Source: 79-D21 sp022839995 (GTDB taxonomy: Bacteria; Synergistota; Synergistia; Synergistales; 79-D21). From it: a stretch of 64,000 nucleotides of DNA. The DNA is taken from positions 41,304 to 105,303 of the forward strand of contig JALHIN010000003.1 in the NCBI GenBank assembly GCA_022839995.1. The letters are read 5' to 3'. Positions 41,344 through 49,669 of the stretch are shown here, one piece after another (position 1 is the stretch's first letter; each line of letters begins with the position of its first letter). The notes under the pieces were generated by a model. The model had not been told where the DNA came from. It was given only the letters and a program-made list of their open reading frames with translations, and made no database searches. Position numbers and translations under genes: made by a program.

Positions 41344-44300
41344 TCACTTCCCTCCCGGGATCAGCATCTGCAGGGCAACGGCCAGGCCGTGCCGCTTCCT
41401 TTTCGCGCGGAACCATCTCATCAGCACCAGGGCCCTCTCCTTCGCGTCGTCCAGCACCAGGTAGATTACCGGGATCACGAGAAGGGTCAGGACCGTGGAG
41501 GTGAAAAGCCCCCCGACGACCGCCACCGCCATGGGCTGCCGGAACTCCGCCCCCTCGCTCAGCTTCAGCGCCACCGGAAGCGAGCCCACCATGGTCGAGA
41601 CCGCGGTCATCAGGATTGCCCGCAGGCGCAGCGGACCTGCGTTGAGCACCGCCTGCACCTTTTCCACCCCGGCGTCCCGCTGCTGGTTGATGAAGTCCAC
41701 CAGGATGATCGCGTTGTTCACGACGATTCCCACCAGCAGGATCAGGCCCATGAAGCTCATCAGGTCGAGGTTGTTCCCCGCCAGGAAGAGCAGCCCGAAG
41801 GCCCCCGGCGTCAAAAGCGGCAGCGAGAACATGACCGTGAACGGGTGGAGGAACGATTCGAACTGGATGGCCATGACCATGTAGACCAGGGCGATCGCCA
41901 CCGCGAGGGCCAGGAAAAGCCGCCGGAAATCCTGTTCCTGGGTCTTGGATCGTCCCGTGGCCAGGACCTTGATGCTCCCGTCGGCCGGCAGGTGTTTCAG
42001 GACGGTCGAACGGACCAGGGCCATGGCTTCCCCGGTGGAAAACCCTTTGACCACGTTGGCCGAAAGCCCCAGCGAAGGCTGGCGGTTGTACCGCTTCACC
42101 ACGTTCGGGGCCAAGGTTTCCGTCACGTGGACCAGTCCCGGGATCCGGACGATCTTCCCGGAACCGTTCTTCACCGCTACCTGTTCCACGCTGGGGACCG
42201 ACGACCGGAGGCCGGGTTCGGCCATCAGCCGGATATCGTACCGGAACCCTCCGTCCTTGAACACCCCAGCCTTGGTCCCGCCGAAATAGGCCTGCACTTC
42301 CGTTGAAAGGTCCCGGACGTTCAGGTCCATGTCGTCTGTCCGGCCCCGGTTCAGGCCCAGGTCCAGGAGAGGCTTGTTCAGGCGGACGTCGGTGTTGATG
42401 TCCGTCAGCCTGCCGTCCCGCTTCAGGTCCGCGATGACTTTCTCGCTGATGGCCACGAGCTGTTCGGGAGTCCCTCCCACCAGGGTCATGTCCAGGTCCG
42501 CCGCGCCCCAGGTCGCGAAGTTCAGCTGCGCCTCCCGGAAGCCCGACAGGTCGTGCCGAAGGCGGTTCATCACGCTTTTGACGTCCGGCCGGCGGCTTTT
42601 CGGGACCAGGTCCACGTAAAGGGTTCCCTTGTTCTCCTCCTGTCCCATGCCCGTACCGATCTGGGAATAGGTGAACTCGACCGAAGGGTCTTTCCGGACG
42701 ATCTCGTCCATTTTCAACAGGGTCCGCTCCGTGGCTTCCAGGGCCGTCCCGGCCGGCAGCTCGACGCTGATGCTGAAGGTTCCCTGGTCGTCCGAGGGGA
42801 AGAATCCCTTCCCGATCTGGCTTGCCATCACCAGCCCCAGGGCGAAGAGCCCGAGAGCCGCGCCCAGGGTCACCCAGCGGAAACGGACGGCTCTCCCCAG
42901 GATCGACCGGTAGGTCCGCTCAACCCCTTCGAGGAACCGCTCGATCGCCAGGGCAACCCGGCCCGGGTGATCCTTCTGCAGCAGGCGCGAGCACAAAAAG
43001 GGCGTCAGGCTGAGGGAAAGGACCAGGGACAGGGCGATGGTGCAGACCACCGTGATGCCGAAGGAGTAGAAAAAGCGGCCGATGATCCCGCCCATGAAGG
43101 CCACCGGGGCGAACACGGCCATCGTCGTGGTGGCCCCGCCCAAAACGGAAAAGGCGACCTCCCCGGCTCCCTTCGAGCTGGCCGCCAGGGGCGGAAGGCC
43201 GTTTTCCATGTGCCGGTGGATGTTCTCGAGGACCACCGTGGTGGCGTCGACCACCATGCCCACTGCCAGGGAAATGCCCATCATGGTGAGGTTGTTGATG
43301 GAAAGGCCCAGGCCCTTGAGAAGCAGGAAGCTCCCCACCAGGCAGACCGGGATCGTGACGATCGCCACGAAGGTCGCCCGGAACGTTCGCAGGAAGAAGA
43401 GCATGACCAGGGAGCAGAGGAGGATCGCCTGCATCACGTTGGAAGCGACGCCTTTCATGGAACGCCGGACGAAATCCGCGCTGTTGCCCACCACCTGGAG
43501 GGTGATCCCCCTCGGGGCCTGTTTCTGCAGCTCTTCGGCCATCTTCAGGACTCCGTCGGCAACCTGGACCTCGTTCGCCCCCCGCTGCTTCCTCACGGCC
43601 AGGAGGATGGTCTCCTTCCCGTTGTAGGTCGCCGCGCTCGTCCTTTCCTCGAAACCGTCCTCCACGCGGGCCAGGTCGGAAAGGCGAACGACCGCCCCGT
43701 CCCTCACCGCCACGGGCAGGTTTTTGAGGCCCTCGACGGAATCGTACTCGCCGGTCAGCCGAAGCTCCACCTTCCGCTGGCCGTTCTGGATGCTTCCCGC
43801 GGGGAGCTCCACGTGCTTGTTCTTGATGGCGTCCGAAACGTCCTTCACCGTCAGCCCGCGGGCCTCCAGGCGGGAAGGGTCGAGCCAGACGCGGATCTCC
43901 CTTTCCCGGAGGCCGGGCGTGTCGACGTTGCCCACCCCGTCGACGGACTGCAGCTTCGGCTTGGCGATCTTGTCGGCGAAGTAGACCTTCTCGCGGAAGG
44001 AGACCGGCCCGACGACGGCCAGAGTGACGATGGCCTGGTCACCCACCGTGAACTTCTCGACGATGGGGGTGTCCGCCTCGGCAGGCAGGTCGGCGGCAGC
44101 GAGGCTGACCTTGTCGCGCACGTCCGCGGCGGCGGCGTCCACGTCCTTGTCCAGCGAGAACTGCACCACCGTGACCGTGCGCCCCTCGTAGCTGCTGGAA
44201 GACATGTCCTCGATCCCGGAGATGTTGCTCAGCTTTTCTTCGATGACGTCCGCCACGTCATGGTCCATGACCGTGGCACTGGCTCCCCGCATGGTGGTCG

Positions 44301-44442
44301 TCACGGTCACGACCGGGAAATCCACGTCGGGGATGCGCTGGACACCCATGCCCTTGAGGGCCAACAGGCCGAAGAGCACCAGGGATGCCGTGAGGATGAG
44401 CACCGTGACGGGCCGCCGCAGGGACACCTCGGTGATCTTCAT
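41344..44442 (-). CDS. RND multidrug efflux permease (HAE-1 type), second copy
   Basis: Also 1032 residues, beginning MKITEVSLRRPVTVLILTA and following the first copy along its length (VDFPVVTVTTTMRGASA, IISGIE-type periplasmic loops, GMVVDATTVVLEN in TM4, GIVVNNAIILVDFIN in TM10). As the gene next to the regulator and directly before TolC and the adaptor, it is probably the ancestral pump of the operon. Its ATG overlaps the TetR stop by 4 bp. Two related permeases with one adaptor could form heteromeric trimers, as MdtB/MdtC do, or serve different substrates. Confidence 0.93.
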   Translation of the reverse strand: MKITEVSLRRPVTVLILTASLVLFGLLALKGMGVQRIPDVDFPVVTVTTTMRGASATVMDHDVADVIEEKLSNISGIEDMSSSSYEGRTVTVVQFSLDKDVDAAAADVRDKVSLAAADLPAEADTPIVEKFTVGDQAIVTLAVVGPVSFREKVYFADKIAKPKLQSVDGVGNVDTPGLREREIRVWLDPSRLEARGLTVKDVSDAIKNKHVELPAGSIQNGQRKVELRLTGEYDSVEGLKNLPVAVRDGAVVRLSDLARVEDGFEERTSAATYNGKETILLAVRKQRGANEVQVADGVLKMAEELQKQAPRGITLQVVGNSADFVRRSMKGVASNVMQAILLCSLVMLFFLRTFRATFVAIVTIPVCLVGSFLLLKGLGLSINNLTMMGISLAVGMVVDATTVVLENIHRHMENGLPPLAASSKGAGEVAFSVLGGATTTMAVFAPVAFMGGIIGRFFYSFGITVVCTIALSLVLSLSLTPFLCSRLLQKDHPGRVALAIERFLEGVERTYRSILGRAVRFRWVTLGAALGLFALGLVMASQIGKGFFPSDDQGTFSISVELPAGTALEATERTLLKMDEIVRKDPSVEFTYSQIGTGMGQEENKGTLYVDLVPKSRRPDVKSVMNRLRHDLSGFREAQLNFATWGAADLDMTLVGGTPEQLVAISEKVIADLKRDGRLTDINTDVRLNKPLLDLGLNRGRTDDMDLNVRDLSTEVQAYFGGTKAGVFKDGGFRYDIRLMAEPGLRSSVPSVEQVAVKNGSGKIVRIPGLVHVTETLAPNVVKRYNRQPSLGLSANVVKGFSTGEAMALVRSTVLKHLPADGSIKVLATGRSKTQEQDFRRLFLALAVAIALVYMVMAIQFESFLHPFTVMFSLPLLTPGAFGLLFLAGNNLDLMSFMGLILLVGIVVNNAIILVDFINQQRDAGVEKVQAVLNAGPLRLRAILMTAVSTMVGSLPVALKLSEGAEFRQPMAVAVVGGLFTSTVLTLLVIPVIYLVLDDAKERALVLMRWFRAKRKRHGLAVALQMLIPGGK

Positions 44443-45074
44443 GGCTTAGCCGGCTCCTTTCTGCAAAAACCGTACAGGACCAGGCCCTTGACGGCGGAGA
44501 TCACCTCGTCGACATCCCGGATCTGTTCCTCGTGGACAATGAACTCGTGGATGATCCCGTGAAGGGTCGCGTGGAGCACCGCATCCATCAGCACCGGGTC
44601 GATCGGGGGGAAGGCTCCCTCGGCGGTTCCCCTGCGGAACAGGTCGACCAGCTTCTCCCGGATCTCCAGGGCCGGGTGATTCCCGGAATCGCAGGTCATC
44701 GACCTCATCTCGGCGTCCTCCACCATCATCCGGACCATGGCCGAGAGGGTCCGCCTCTTCTCGAAGACGTGCCGGAGAAGGGTTTCGAGGAGGCCGTCCA
44801 GCAGCCTCACCGGGTCACCTTCCGAAATATCGGTGGCCAGGACTTTCTCCCTGACCTCTTCCATGCTGCGCTCGGCGACGAAGTAGACGATTTCCCTCTT
44901 GTCCCTGAAGTAGTTGTACACGGTTCCTTTCGCAACCCCTGCCGCAGCGGCCAGGCGCTCGATCGTCAGCCCCTGCCAGCCGTCCTCCTCCAGAATCGCG
45001 ACAGCGGCCCCAAACAGGGCTTCCCGCGTCATCGACTCCAGGACCGCTTTTTTCTCTTCCGAAAGTTTCGGCAT
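44439..45074 (-). CDS. TetR/AcrR-family repressor of the efflux operon
   Basis: A 211-residue regulator with an N-terminal HTH (residues 15-62: AILEEDGWQGLTIERLAAAAGVAKGTVYNYFRDK) and a C-terminal ligand-binding helical domain. It is the first gene of a six-gene efflux operon (tetR-RND-tolC-adaptor-MATE-RND) read on the minus strand, plus the MATE remnant. A perfect inverted repeat overlaps the -10 of its promoter at 45120-45158, pointing to autorepression relieved by a pump substrate. The ligand is unknown. Confidence 0.92.
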   Translation of the reverse strand: MPKLSEEKKAVLESMTREALFGAAVAILEEDGWQGLTIERLAAAAGVAKGTVYNYFRDKREIVYFVAERSMEEVREKVLATDISEGDPVRLLDGLLETLLRHVFEKRRTLSAMVRMMVEDAEMRSMTCDSGNHPALEIREKLVDLFRRGTAEGAFPPIDPVLMDAVLHATLHGIIHEFIVHEEQIRDVDEVISAVKGLVLYGFCRKEPAKP

Positions 45075-45119
45075 ATGAGCCCCCTCTTTACCAGGAACTG
45101 ACCACCATTCTTAATGATG

Positions 45120-45158
45120 ACTGACGGTCAGTTTAATGACCCTCTGTCTTCCTGTCAA
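45120..45158 (-). promoter_or_regulatory. tetR-efflux promoter with overlapping operator
   Basis: On the minus strand TTGACA (45158-45153) and TAAACT (45135-45130) are 17 bp apart. ACTGACGGTCAGT (45120-45132), a perfect 6-bp inverted repeat around one base, overlaps the downstream half of the -10. That is the expected place and form for a TetR-family operator. Confidence 0.82.
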
Positions 45159-45180
45159 GGCTTCCGCGGCTTCAGGATTC

Positions 45181-45233
45181 TTTACATTTCCACAAGCGAC
45201 TTTACCGCACCTTTACAGCCGGGCAGGTAAGAT
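45181..45233 (+). promoter_or_regulatory. candidate CpxR-type boxes and -10 of the Spy-like gene
   Basis: Three TTTAC half-sites (reverse of GTAAA) lie at 45181-45185, 45201-45205 and 45212-45216, about two turns and one turn of the helix apart; the last two are separated by 6 bp. A TAAGAT -10 follows at 45228-45233 with no good -35, so the repeats cover the -35 position as activator sites often do. The block also lies upstream of the tetR promoter. Confidence 0.5.
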
Positions 45234-45278
45234 CACTTCCAGTGAAGATCCACGAACAAATCGGAGGAGGTCGATCCC

Positions 45279-46085
45279 ATGAAGAGATGGAGAGGAATCG
45301 GGGCTCTTGCGCTTGCAGGCGCGCTGGCCCTGGGGGCATTCAGCCCCGCCATGGCGCACGGGGGGTACGGAAGACCGGACAGGTGGGAGAGCCGCCCGGC
45401 AGACGGGGGTTTTGGCGGATTGCACGGGCTGGGCCCGAGAATTCTCGAGGACCTGAACCTGACGACGGAGCAGCGCGCAAGGGTCCGGGAACTTTTCCGG
45501 GAAACCTTCCGCTCCCGGGAAGAAAACCGAAACGACACGCTGTGGGACCACCTTCGCGACTTCCGCCGCGGCAGACCGATGGATCCCGCGGTCCGCAAAG
45601 ACCTGGAGAGCGAAATGGCGAAGCGCATCACCGACGGAACCCGGGCACTGGCAAAGCTGCACGCGATCCTGGAGCCCGAACAGCGCTCGATCCTGCAGTC
45701 GAAGCTGGACCGGTTCGGTACCTTCGGACAGGGGAGAAGGGAATGGCCGGGGTTTTCGACCGGACGTTTCAGCGAACGGTTGGACCTGACCGAGGCCCAG
45801 AAGGCTCGGGCCGAAGTCCTTTTCAAGTCCTGGGAAAAACCCATGGAAGCCCGCCGGGAACAAATGCAGCGCCTCGGTAGCGAAATAGCCAAACGGGCGT
45901 TCTCGCCCAACCCCGACACGCGCCGCCTGGAAGCGGACGCGAAGAAGCTGGCCGGGCTGGCCGTGGACGGGATTTTCGATCGCTCCCGCCACATGGAGCA
46001 GTTCCGGTCCATGCTGACGGACGAGCAGAAGAGAATCCTTGACGAAGGGCACATGATGCGGCGCCCCGGCAAACGGGTCTGGTAG
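45279..46085 (+). CDS. Spy/CpxP-family periplasmic protein
   Basis: A 268-residue exported protein with signal MKRWRGIGALALAGAL ending at PAMA. Two LTxxQ motifs are clear, LNLTTEQRARVREL and LDLTEAQKARAEVL, each followed by charged amphipathic helices, so it looks like a duplicated Spy/CpxP unit. Such proteins protect periplasmic proteins during envelope stress or metal exposure and can restrain CpxA. A GGAGGAGG site precedes ATG 45279. It diverges from the efflux operon, and TTTAC repeats upstream suggest control by the CpxR-like regulator. Confidence 0.88.
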   Translation: MKRWRGIGALALAGALALGAFSPAMAHGGYGRPDRWESRPADGGFGGLHGLGPRILEDLNLTTEQRARVRELFRETFRSREENRNDTLWDHLRDFRRGRPMDPAVRKDLESEMAKRITDGTRALAKLHAILEPEQRSILQSKLDRFGTFGQGRREWPGFSTGRFSERLDLTEAQKARAEVLFKSWEKPMEARREQMQRLGSEIAKRAFSPNPDTRRLEADAKKLAGLAVDGIFDRSRHMEQFRSMLTDEQKRILDEGHMMRRPGKRVW

Positions 46086-46095
46086 AACCGCCGCT

Positions 46096-46139
46096 GGAAT
46101 GAAGATGGCCCCGGTTAGCGCCGGGGCCATCTTCATTCC
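46096..46139. terminator. long perfect hairpin between convergent genes
   Basis: A 19-bp perfect inverted repeat (46096-46114 with 46121-46139) around a 6-nt loop lies between the Spy-like gene (plus, ends 46085) and icd (minus, ends 46152). T runs are weak on both sides. It probably serves both transcripts. Confidence 0.75.
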
Positions 46140-46151
46140 CCGTTCGGGGGA

Positions 46152-47417
46152 TTATCCGCCGAGGCGCCCGCAGATTTCCCGGGCGAAGGCCGAGCAGGAA
46201 ACCTCCCGGGCCCCTTCCATCTGGCGGGCCAGGTCGTAGGTGACCACCCCCGCTTTGATCGCGGATTCCATCCCGCCGACGACCAGCCGCGCCGCCTCGT
46301 TCCATCCCATGCGTTCCAGCATCAGGACACCCGACAGGATGATCGACCCGGGGTTGACCTTGTCCTGTCCCGCGTATTTCGGGGCCGTGCCGTGGGTCGC
46401 CTCGTACAGGGCCAGCTCGTCGTTCATGTTGCCCCCCGGGGCAAGACCCAGGCCGCCGACCGAAGCGGCCAGCGCGTCGGACATATAGTCGCCGTTCAGG
46501 TTCGTCATGGCCAGGACGTCGTACTCTTCCGGCCGCAGGAGGATCTGCTGGAACATGGCGTCGGCGATCCGGTCCTTCACGACGATTTTCCCCTCGGGCA
46601 CAACGCCCTTGTACTCTGTCGCAAGTTGCTCCTCGGAAAGGCAGCGGTCGCCGAATTCCTTGAAGGCCACCTCGTAGCCCCATTTCAGGAAGGCCCCCTC
46701 TGTGTATTTCATGATGTTCCCCTTATGGACCAGCGTGACCGACTTGTCGCCCCGCTTGAGGGCGTGGCGGATGGCCATGCGGACGAGGCGCTTTGAACCG
46801 GTTTCGGAGATGGGTTTGATCCCGATACCGGAATCCTCCCTTATGGCGGCCCCCATCTCTTCCCCCAGGAACCGGATGACCTTGGCGCATTCCGGCGTGC
46901 CCATTTCCCATTCGATGCCCGCGTACAGGTCTTCCGTGTTTTCCCGGAAAATCGTCATGTCGACGGCCTCCGGGTGCCGCAGGGGAGCCGGCACACCCTC
47001 GAACCAGCGGACGGGCCTCACGCAGGCGTAGAGGTCCAGTTCCTGCCGCAGGGCCACGTTCAGGCTCCGGATCCCGGAACCGACGGGAGTGGTCATGGGA
47101 CCCTTGATGCCGACCCGGAAATAGCGAAGGGCAGTAACCGTGTCGGCGGGAAGGGCCTCCCCGAAGCGGGTACCGGCCTTTTCCCCGGCGTAGATTTCCC
47201 ACCAGGCCAGGCGCCTTTTCCCGCCGTAGGCCCGCTCGACGGCCGTGTCCAGCACCTGCCGCATGGCCGGCGTGACGTCCACGCCGACGCCGTCCCCCTC
47301 GATGAAGGGGATGACCGGCTCGTCGGGGATCACGAGGGCCCCGTTCTCGAACCCGATCCGCTCACCCCGCTCGGGGGCCGGGTAAAGTTTCAATTCCAAT
47401 CCAGGAAAACGACTCAT
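46152..47417 (-). CDS. icd: isocitrate dehydrogenase, NADP-type
   Basis: The 421-residue enzyme oxidatively decarboxylates isocitrate. SGIRSLNVALRQELDLYACVRPVR holds the substrate-binding Ser and Arg residues, KPISETGSKRLVRMAI and VHKGNIMKYTEGAF belong to the active site, and DLNGDYMSD-type metal ligands are in AMTNLNGDYMSDALAA. The HGTAPKYAGQDKVNP segment has the Lys-Tyr pair that gives NADP preference in the E. coli enzyme. ATG 47417 with AAGGAGG is preferred over 47444. It follows acn on the same strand with a 66-bp gap, forming a citrate-to-2-oxoglutarate unit, probably for glutamate synthesis. Confidence 0.95.
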   Translation of the reverse strand: MSRFPGLELKLYPAPERGERIGFENGALVIPDEPVIPFIEGDGVGVDVTPAMRQVLDTAVERAYGGKRRLAWWEIYAGEKAGTRFGEALPADTVTALRYFRVGIKGPMTTPVGSGIRSLNVALRQELDLYACVRPVRWFEGVPAPLRHPEAVDMTIFRENTEDLYAGIEWEMGTPECAKVIRFLGEEMGAAIREDSGIGIKPISETGSKRLVRMAIRHALKRGDKSVTLVHKGNIMKYTEGAFLKWGYEVAFKEFGDRCLSEEQLATEYKGVVPEGKIVVKDRIADAMFQQILLRPEEYDVLAMTNLNGDYMSDALAASVGGLGLAPGGNMNDELALYEATHGTAPKYAGQDKVNPGSIILSGVLMLERMGWNEAARLVVGGMESAIKAGVVTYDLARQMEGAREVSCSAFAREICGRLGG

Positions 47418-47483
47418 TCCGCATTCCTCCTTCTCTTTTTTCAACTCCTGTTTTTACCGGCCGCGGAAGCCGCCCTTCCGGGC

Positions 47484-49433
47484 TCAGGCTCCCGTGCGGT
47501 TTTTTTTCGTCCCGGCCCAGTTGAGACGGCCCCCCGCCCGGATGATCTCCAGGTCCTCGGCCTCGACGGGCGTCCGGCAGGTCATTTCGGTTCCCTTCGT
47601 CCGGTTCGTCACGACAAAAGGTTCCCCCTCGGCGACGGTGTCCAGCCTCAGGGAAAGGACGTCCCCCTGGCCCAGGGCGTCGTAGTCGGCGGGGTTCTCG
47701 AAAACGACCGGCAGGATGCCGAAGTTGACGAGGTTGGCCAGGTGGATCCGCGCGAAGCTCTTGGCCAGGACGGCCTTCACCCCCAGGGTCCGCGGGGCCA
47801 GGGCGGCATGCTCACGGCTGGAGCCCTGGCCGTAGTTCGCCCCGCCGACGACAAAGCCCCCGCCCGCGGCCTTCGCCCTGTCCGGGAAGGTCGGGTCGAC
47901 CACCTCGAAGACGAACTTCGAGATCTCCGGGATGTTGGACCGGAACGGCAGGACCTTCGCGCCGGCAGGCATGATGTGGTCGGTCGTGATATCGTCCCCC
48001 ACCTTGAGGAGGACAGTCCCCTCGAGCTCCGCCGGCAGGGCCTTCAACTCGGGGAACGGGGCGATGTTGGGCCCCCTGCGGATCTCGACCTCGCCCGGGG
48101 CGGGGGAGGGCATGATAAAACGGTTGTCCTCCACGACCAGCCTTTCGGGCAGGTCGAAGCGGAAGGGCTCGAGCCCCAGCTTCGCGGCCAGGTCCCGGGG
48201 GTCCGTCAGCACGCCCGCCAGGGCCGAGGCTGCGGCCACCTCCGGGCTCACCAGGTAGACCTTCCCGGTGGAGTGCCCGCAGCGGCCGAGGAAGTTGCGG
48301 TTGATGGTCCGAAGCGACACGCCCTCGGTCTGGGGGGCAAAGCCCATGCCGATGCAGGGCCCGCAGCTGGCCTCCAGGAGGCGGACGCCCGCCTTCACCA
48401 GGTCGGCGATCGCGCCCCGGTCGTTTCCTTCCAGGATGACCTGCCGGCTCCCCGGCGAAAAGCCCGCGTCGACCCGGGGGTGGACGGCCCGCCCCTTCAG
48501 GAAGTGGGCCGCCGCCAGGATGTCCCTGAGCGAGGAATTCGTGCAGGAACCGAACATGACCTGGTCCACCGGCAGCCCAGCCAGCTCCCTCACGGGAACC
48601 ACCTTGTCCGGCTGGAACGGGCAGGCCACGAGCGGCTCGAGGCTCGCCAGGTCGATCTGGATCGTCGAATCGTAAACCGCGTCGGCGTCCGCGCAAATTT
48701 CCACCCACTGGGACTCCCGTCCCTGGACCTTGAGCCAGCGGCGGGTGACCTCGTCGCTGGGAAAGATGGAGAAGGTGGCGCCGGTTTCCGCCCCCATGTT
48801 GGTGATGGTGGCACGCTCCGGGACGGACAGGCTTGCCGTCCCAGGCCCCCCGTATTCCAGGACCTTCCCCACGCCGCCCTTCACCCCGATGCGGCGAAGG
48901 ACCTCGAGGATCACGTCCTTGGCCGAAACGAAGGGAGGGAGACTTCCTTCCAGATGAACCTGGACGATTTTCGGCATCGTCACGGTGAAAGGTTCACCCG
49001 CCATGGCCAGAGCCACGTCGAGCCCCCCGGCGCCGATGGCGATCATGCCGACCCCGCCCGCGGTGGGCGTGTGGGAATCGCTGCCCAGAAGGGTTCCGCC
49101 GGGCCTGGCGAAACGCTCCAGGTGGACCTGGTGGCAGATCCCGTTTCCCGCCAGGGAACAGATCATCCCGTATTTAGCGGCCACGTCCTGAAGGTACCGG
49201 TGGTCGTCGGGGTTCCGGTAATCCGCCTGGATCAAGTTGTGGTCGATGTAGGTAACGGAGACCTCCGTCTGCACCCGGTCGATCCCGATCGCCTCGAATT
49301 CCAGGCAGGCCATCGTGCCGGTCGCATCCTGGATCAGGGTCTGGTCGATCGCCAGCTGCAGCCTGGCCCCAGGCTTGAGGTCTCCCCCGACCAAGTGGGT
49401 TCCAAGGATCTTTTCCGTGACATTCCGTCCCAT
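47484..49433 (-). CDS. aconitate hydratase
   Basis: A 649-residue aconitase of the shorter bacterial/mitochondrial-like type. The [4Fe-4S] ligands are in FGSCTNSSLRD and EASCGPCIGMG; other marks are LLGSDSHTPTAGGVGMI and the swivel-domain YGQGSSREHAAL. It interconverts citrate and isocitrate. GGGGGAG lies just before ATG 49433. A minus-strand TTGACA at 49572-49567 with a weak GAAATT 17 bp on could be its promoter. It is paired with icd. Confidence 0.94.
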   Translation of the reverse strand: MGRNVTEKILGTHLVGGDLKPGARLQLAIDQTLIQDATGTMACLEFEAIGIDRVQTEVSVTYIDHNLIQADYRNPDDHRYLQDVAAKYGMICSLAGNGICHQVHLERFARPGGTLLGSDSHTPTAGGVGMIAIGAGGLDVALAMAGEPFTVTMPKIVQVHLEGSLPPFVSAKDVILEVLRRIGVKGGVGKVLEYGGPGTASLSVPERATITNMGAETGATFSIFPSDEVTRRWLKVQGRESQWVEICADADAVYDSTIQIDLASLEPLVACPFQPDKVVPVRELAGLPVDQVMFGSCTNSSLRDILAAAHFLKGRAVHPRVDAGFSPGSRQVILEGNDRGAIADLVKAGVRLLEASCGPCIGMGFAPQTEGVSLRTINRNFLGRCGHSTGKVYLVSPEVAAASALAGVLTDPRDLAAKLGLEPFRFDLPERLVVEDNRFIMPSPAPGEVEIRRGPNIAPFPELKALPAELEGTVLLKVGDDITTDHIMPAGAKVLPFRSNIPEISKFVFEVVDPTFPDRAKAAGGGFVVGGANYGQGSSREHAALAPRTLGVKAVLAKSFARIHLANLVNFGILPVVFENPADYDALGQGDVLSLRLDTVAEGEPFVVTNRTKGTEMTCRTPVEAEDLEIIRAGGRLNWAGTKKNRTGA

Positions 49434-49594
49434 GGCAACTCCCCCTTCCCGAGGTGGGCTTTTTTCCGCCTAACGGTTCCTCACCGGCAGGTCGCCCCCC
49501 AATTGTTGTGGTTATTTTTCGCAATAAAGACTACATATCTGATAATTTCGTTGGAACCGGACAGCTTGTCAAACCGGATATTGTCGACATGCAA

Positions 49595-49629
49595 AAGGGC
49601 CCCTCCGGTACCGACCCGGAGGAGCCCTT
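49595..49629 (-). terminator. terminator after the YczE-like gene
   Basis: On the minus strand a two-part stem (GCCCTT with AAGGGC, CCGGAGG with CCTCCGG, one bulged base on each side) around a 7-nt loop is followed by TTTT. It separates the racemase/YczE transcript from acn. The rest of 49434-49669 holds only the possible acn promoter. Confidence 0.78.
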
Positions 49630-49669
49630 CGAAAACCCGGTTCTTGACCGCGCTGCCCCTGAAACCGCC

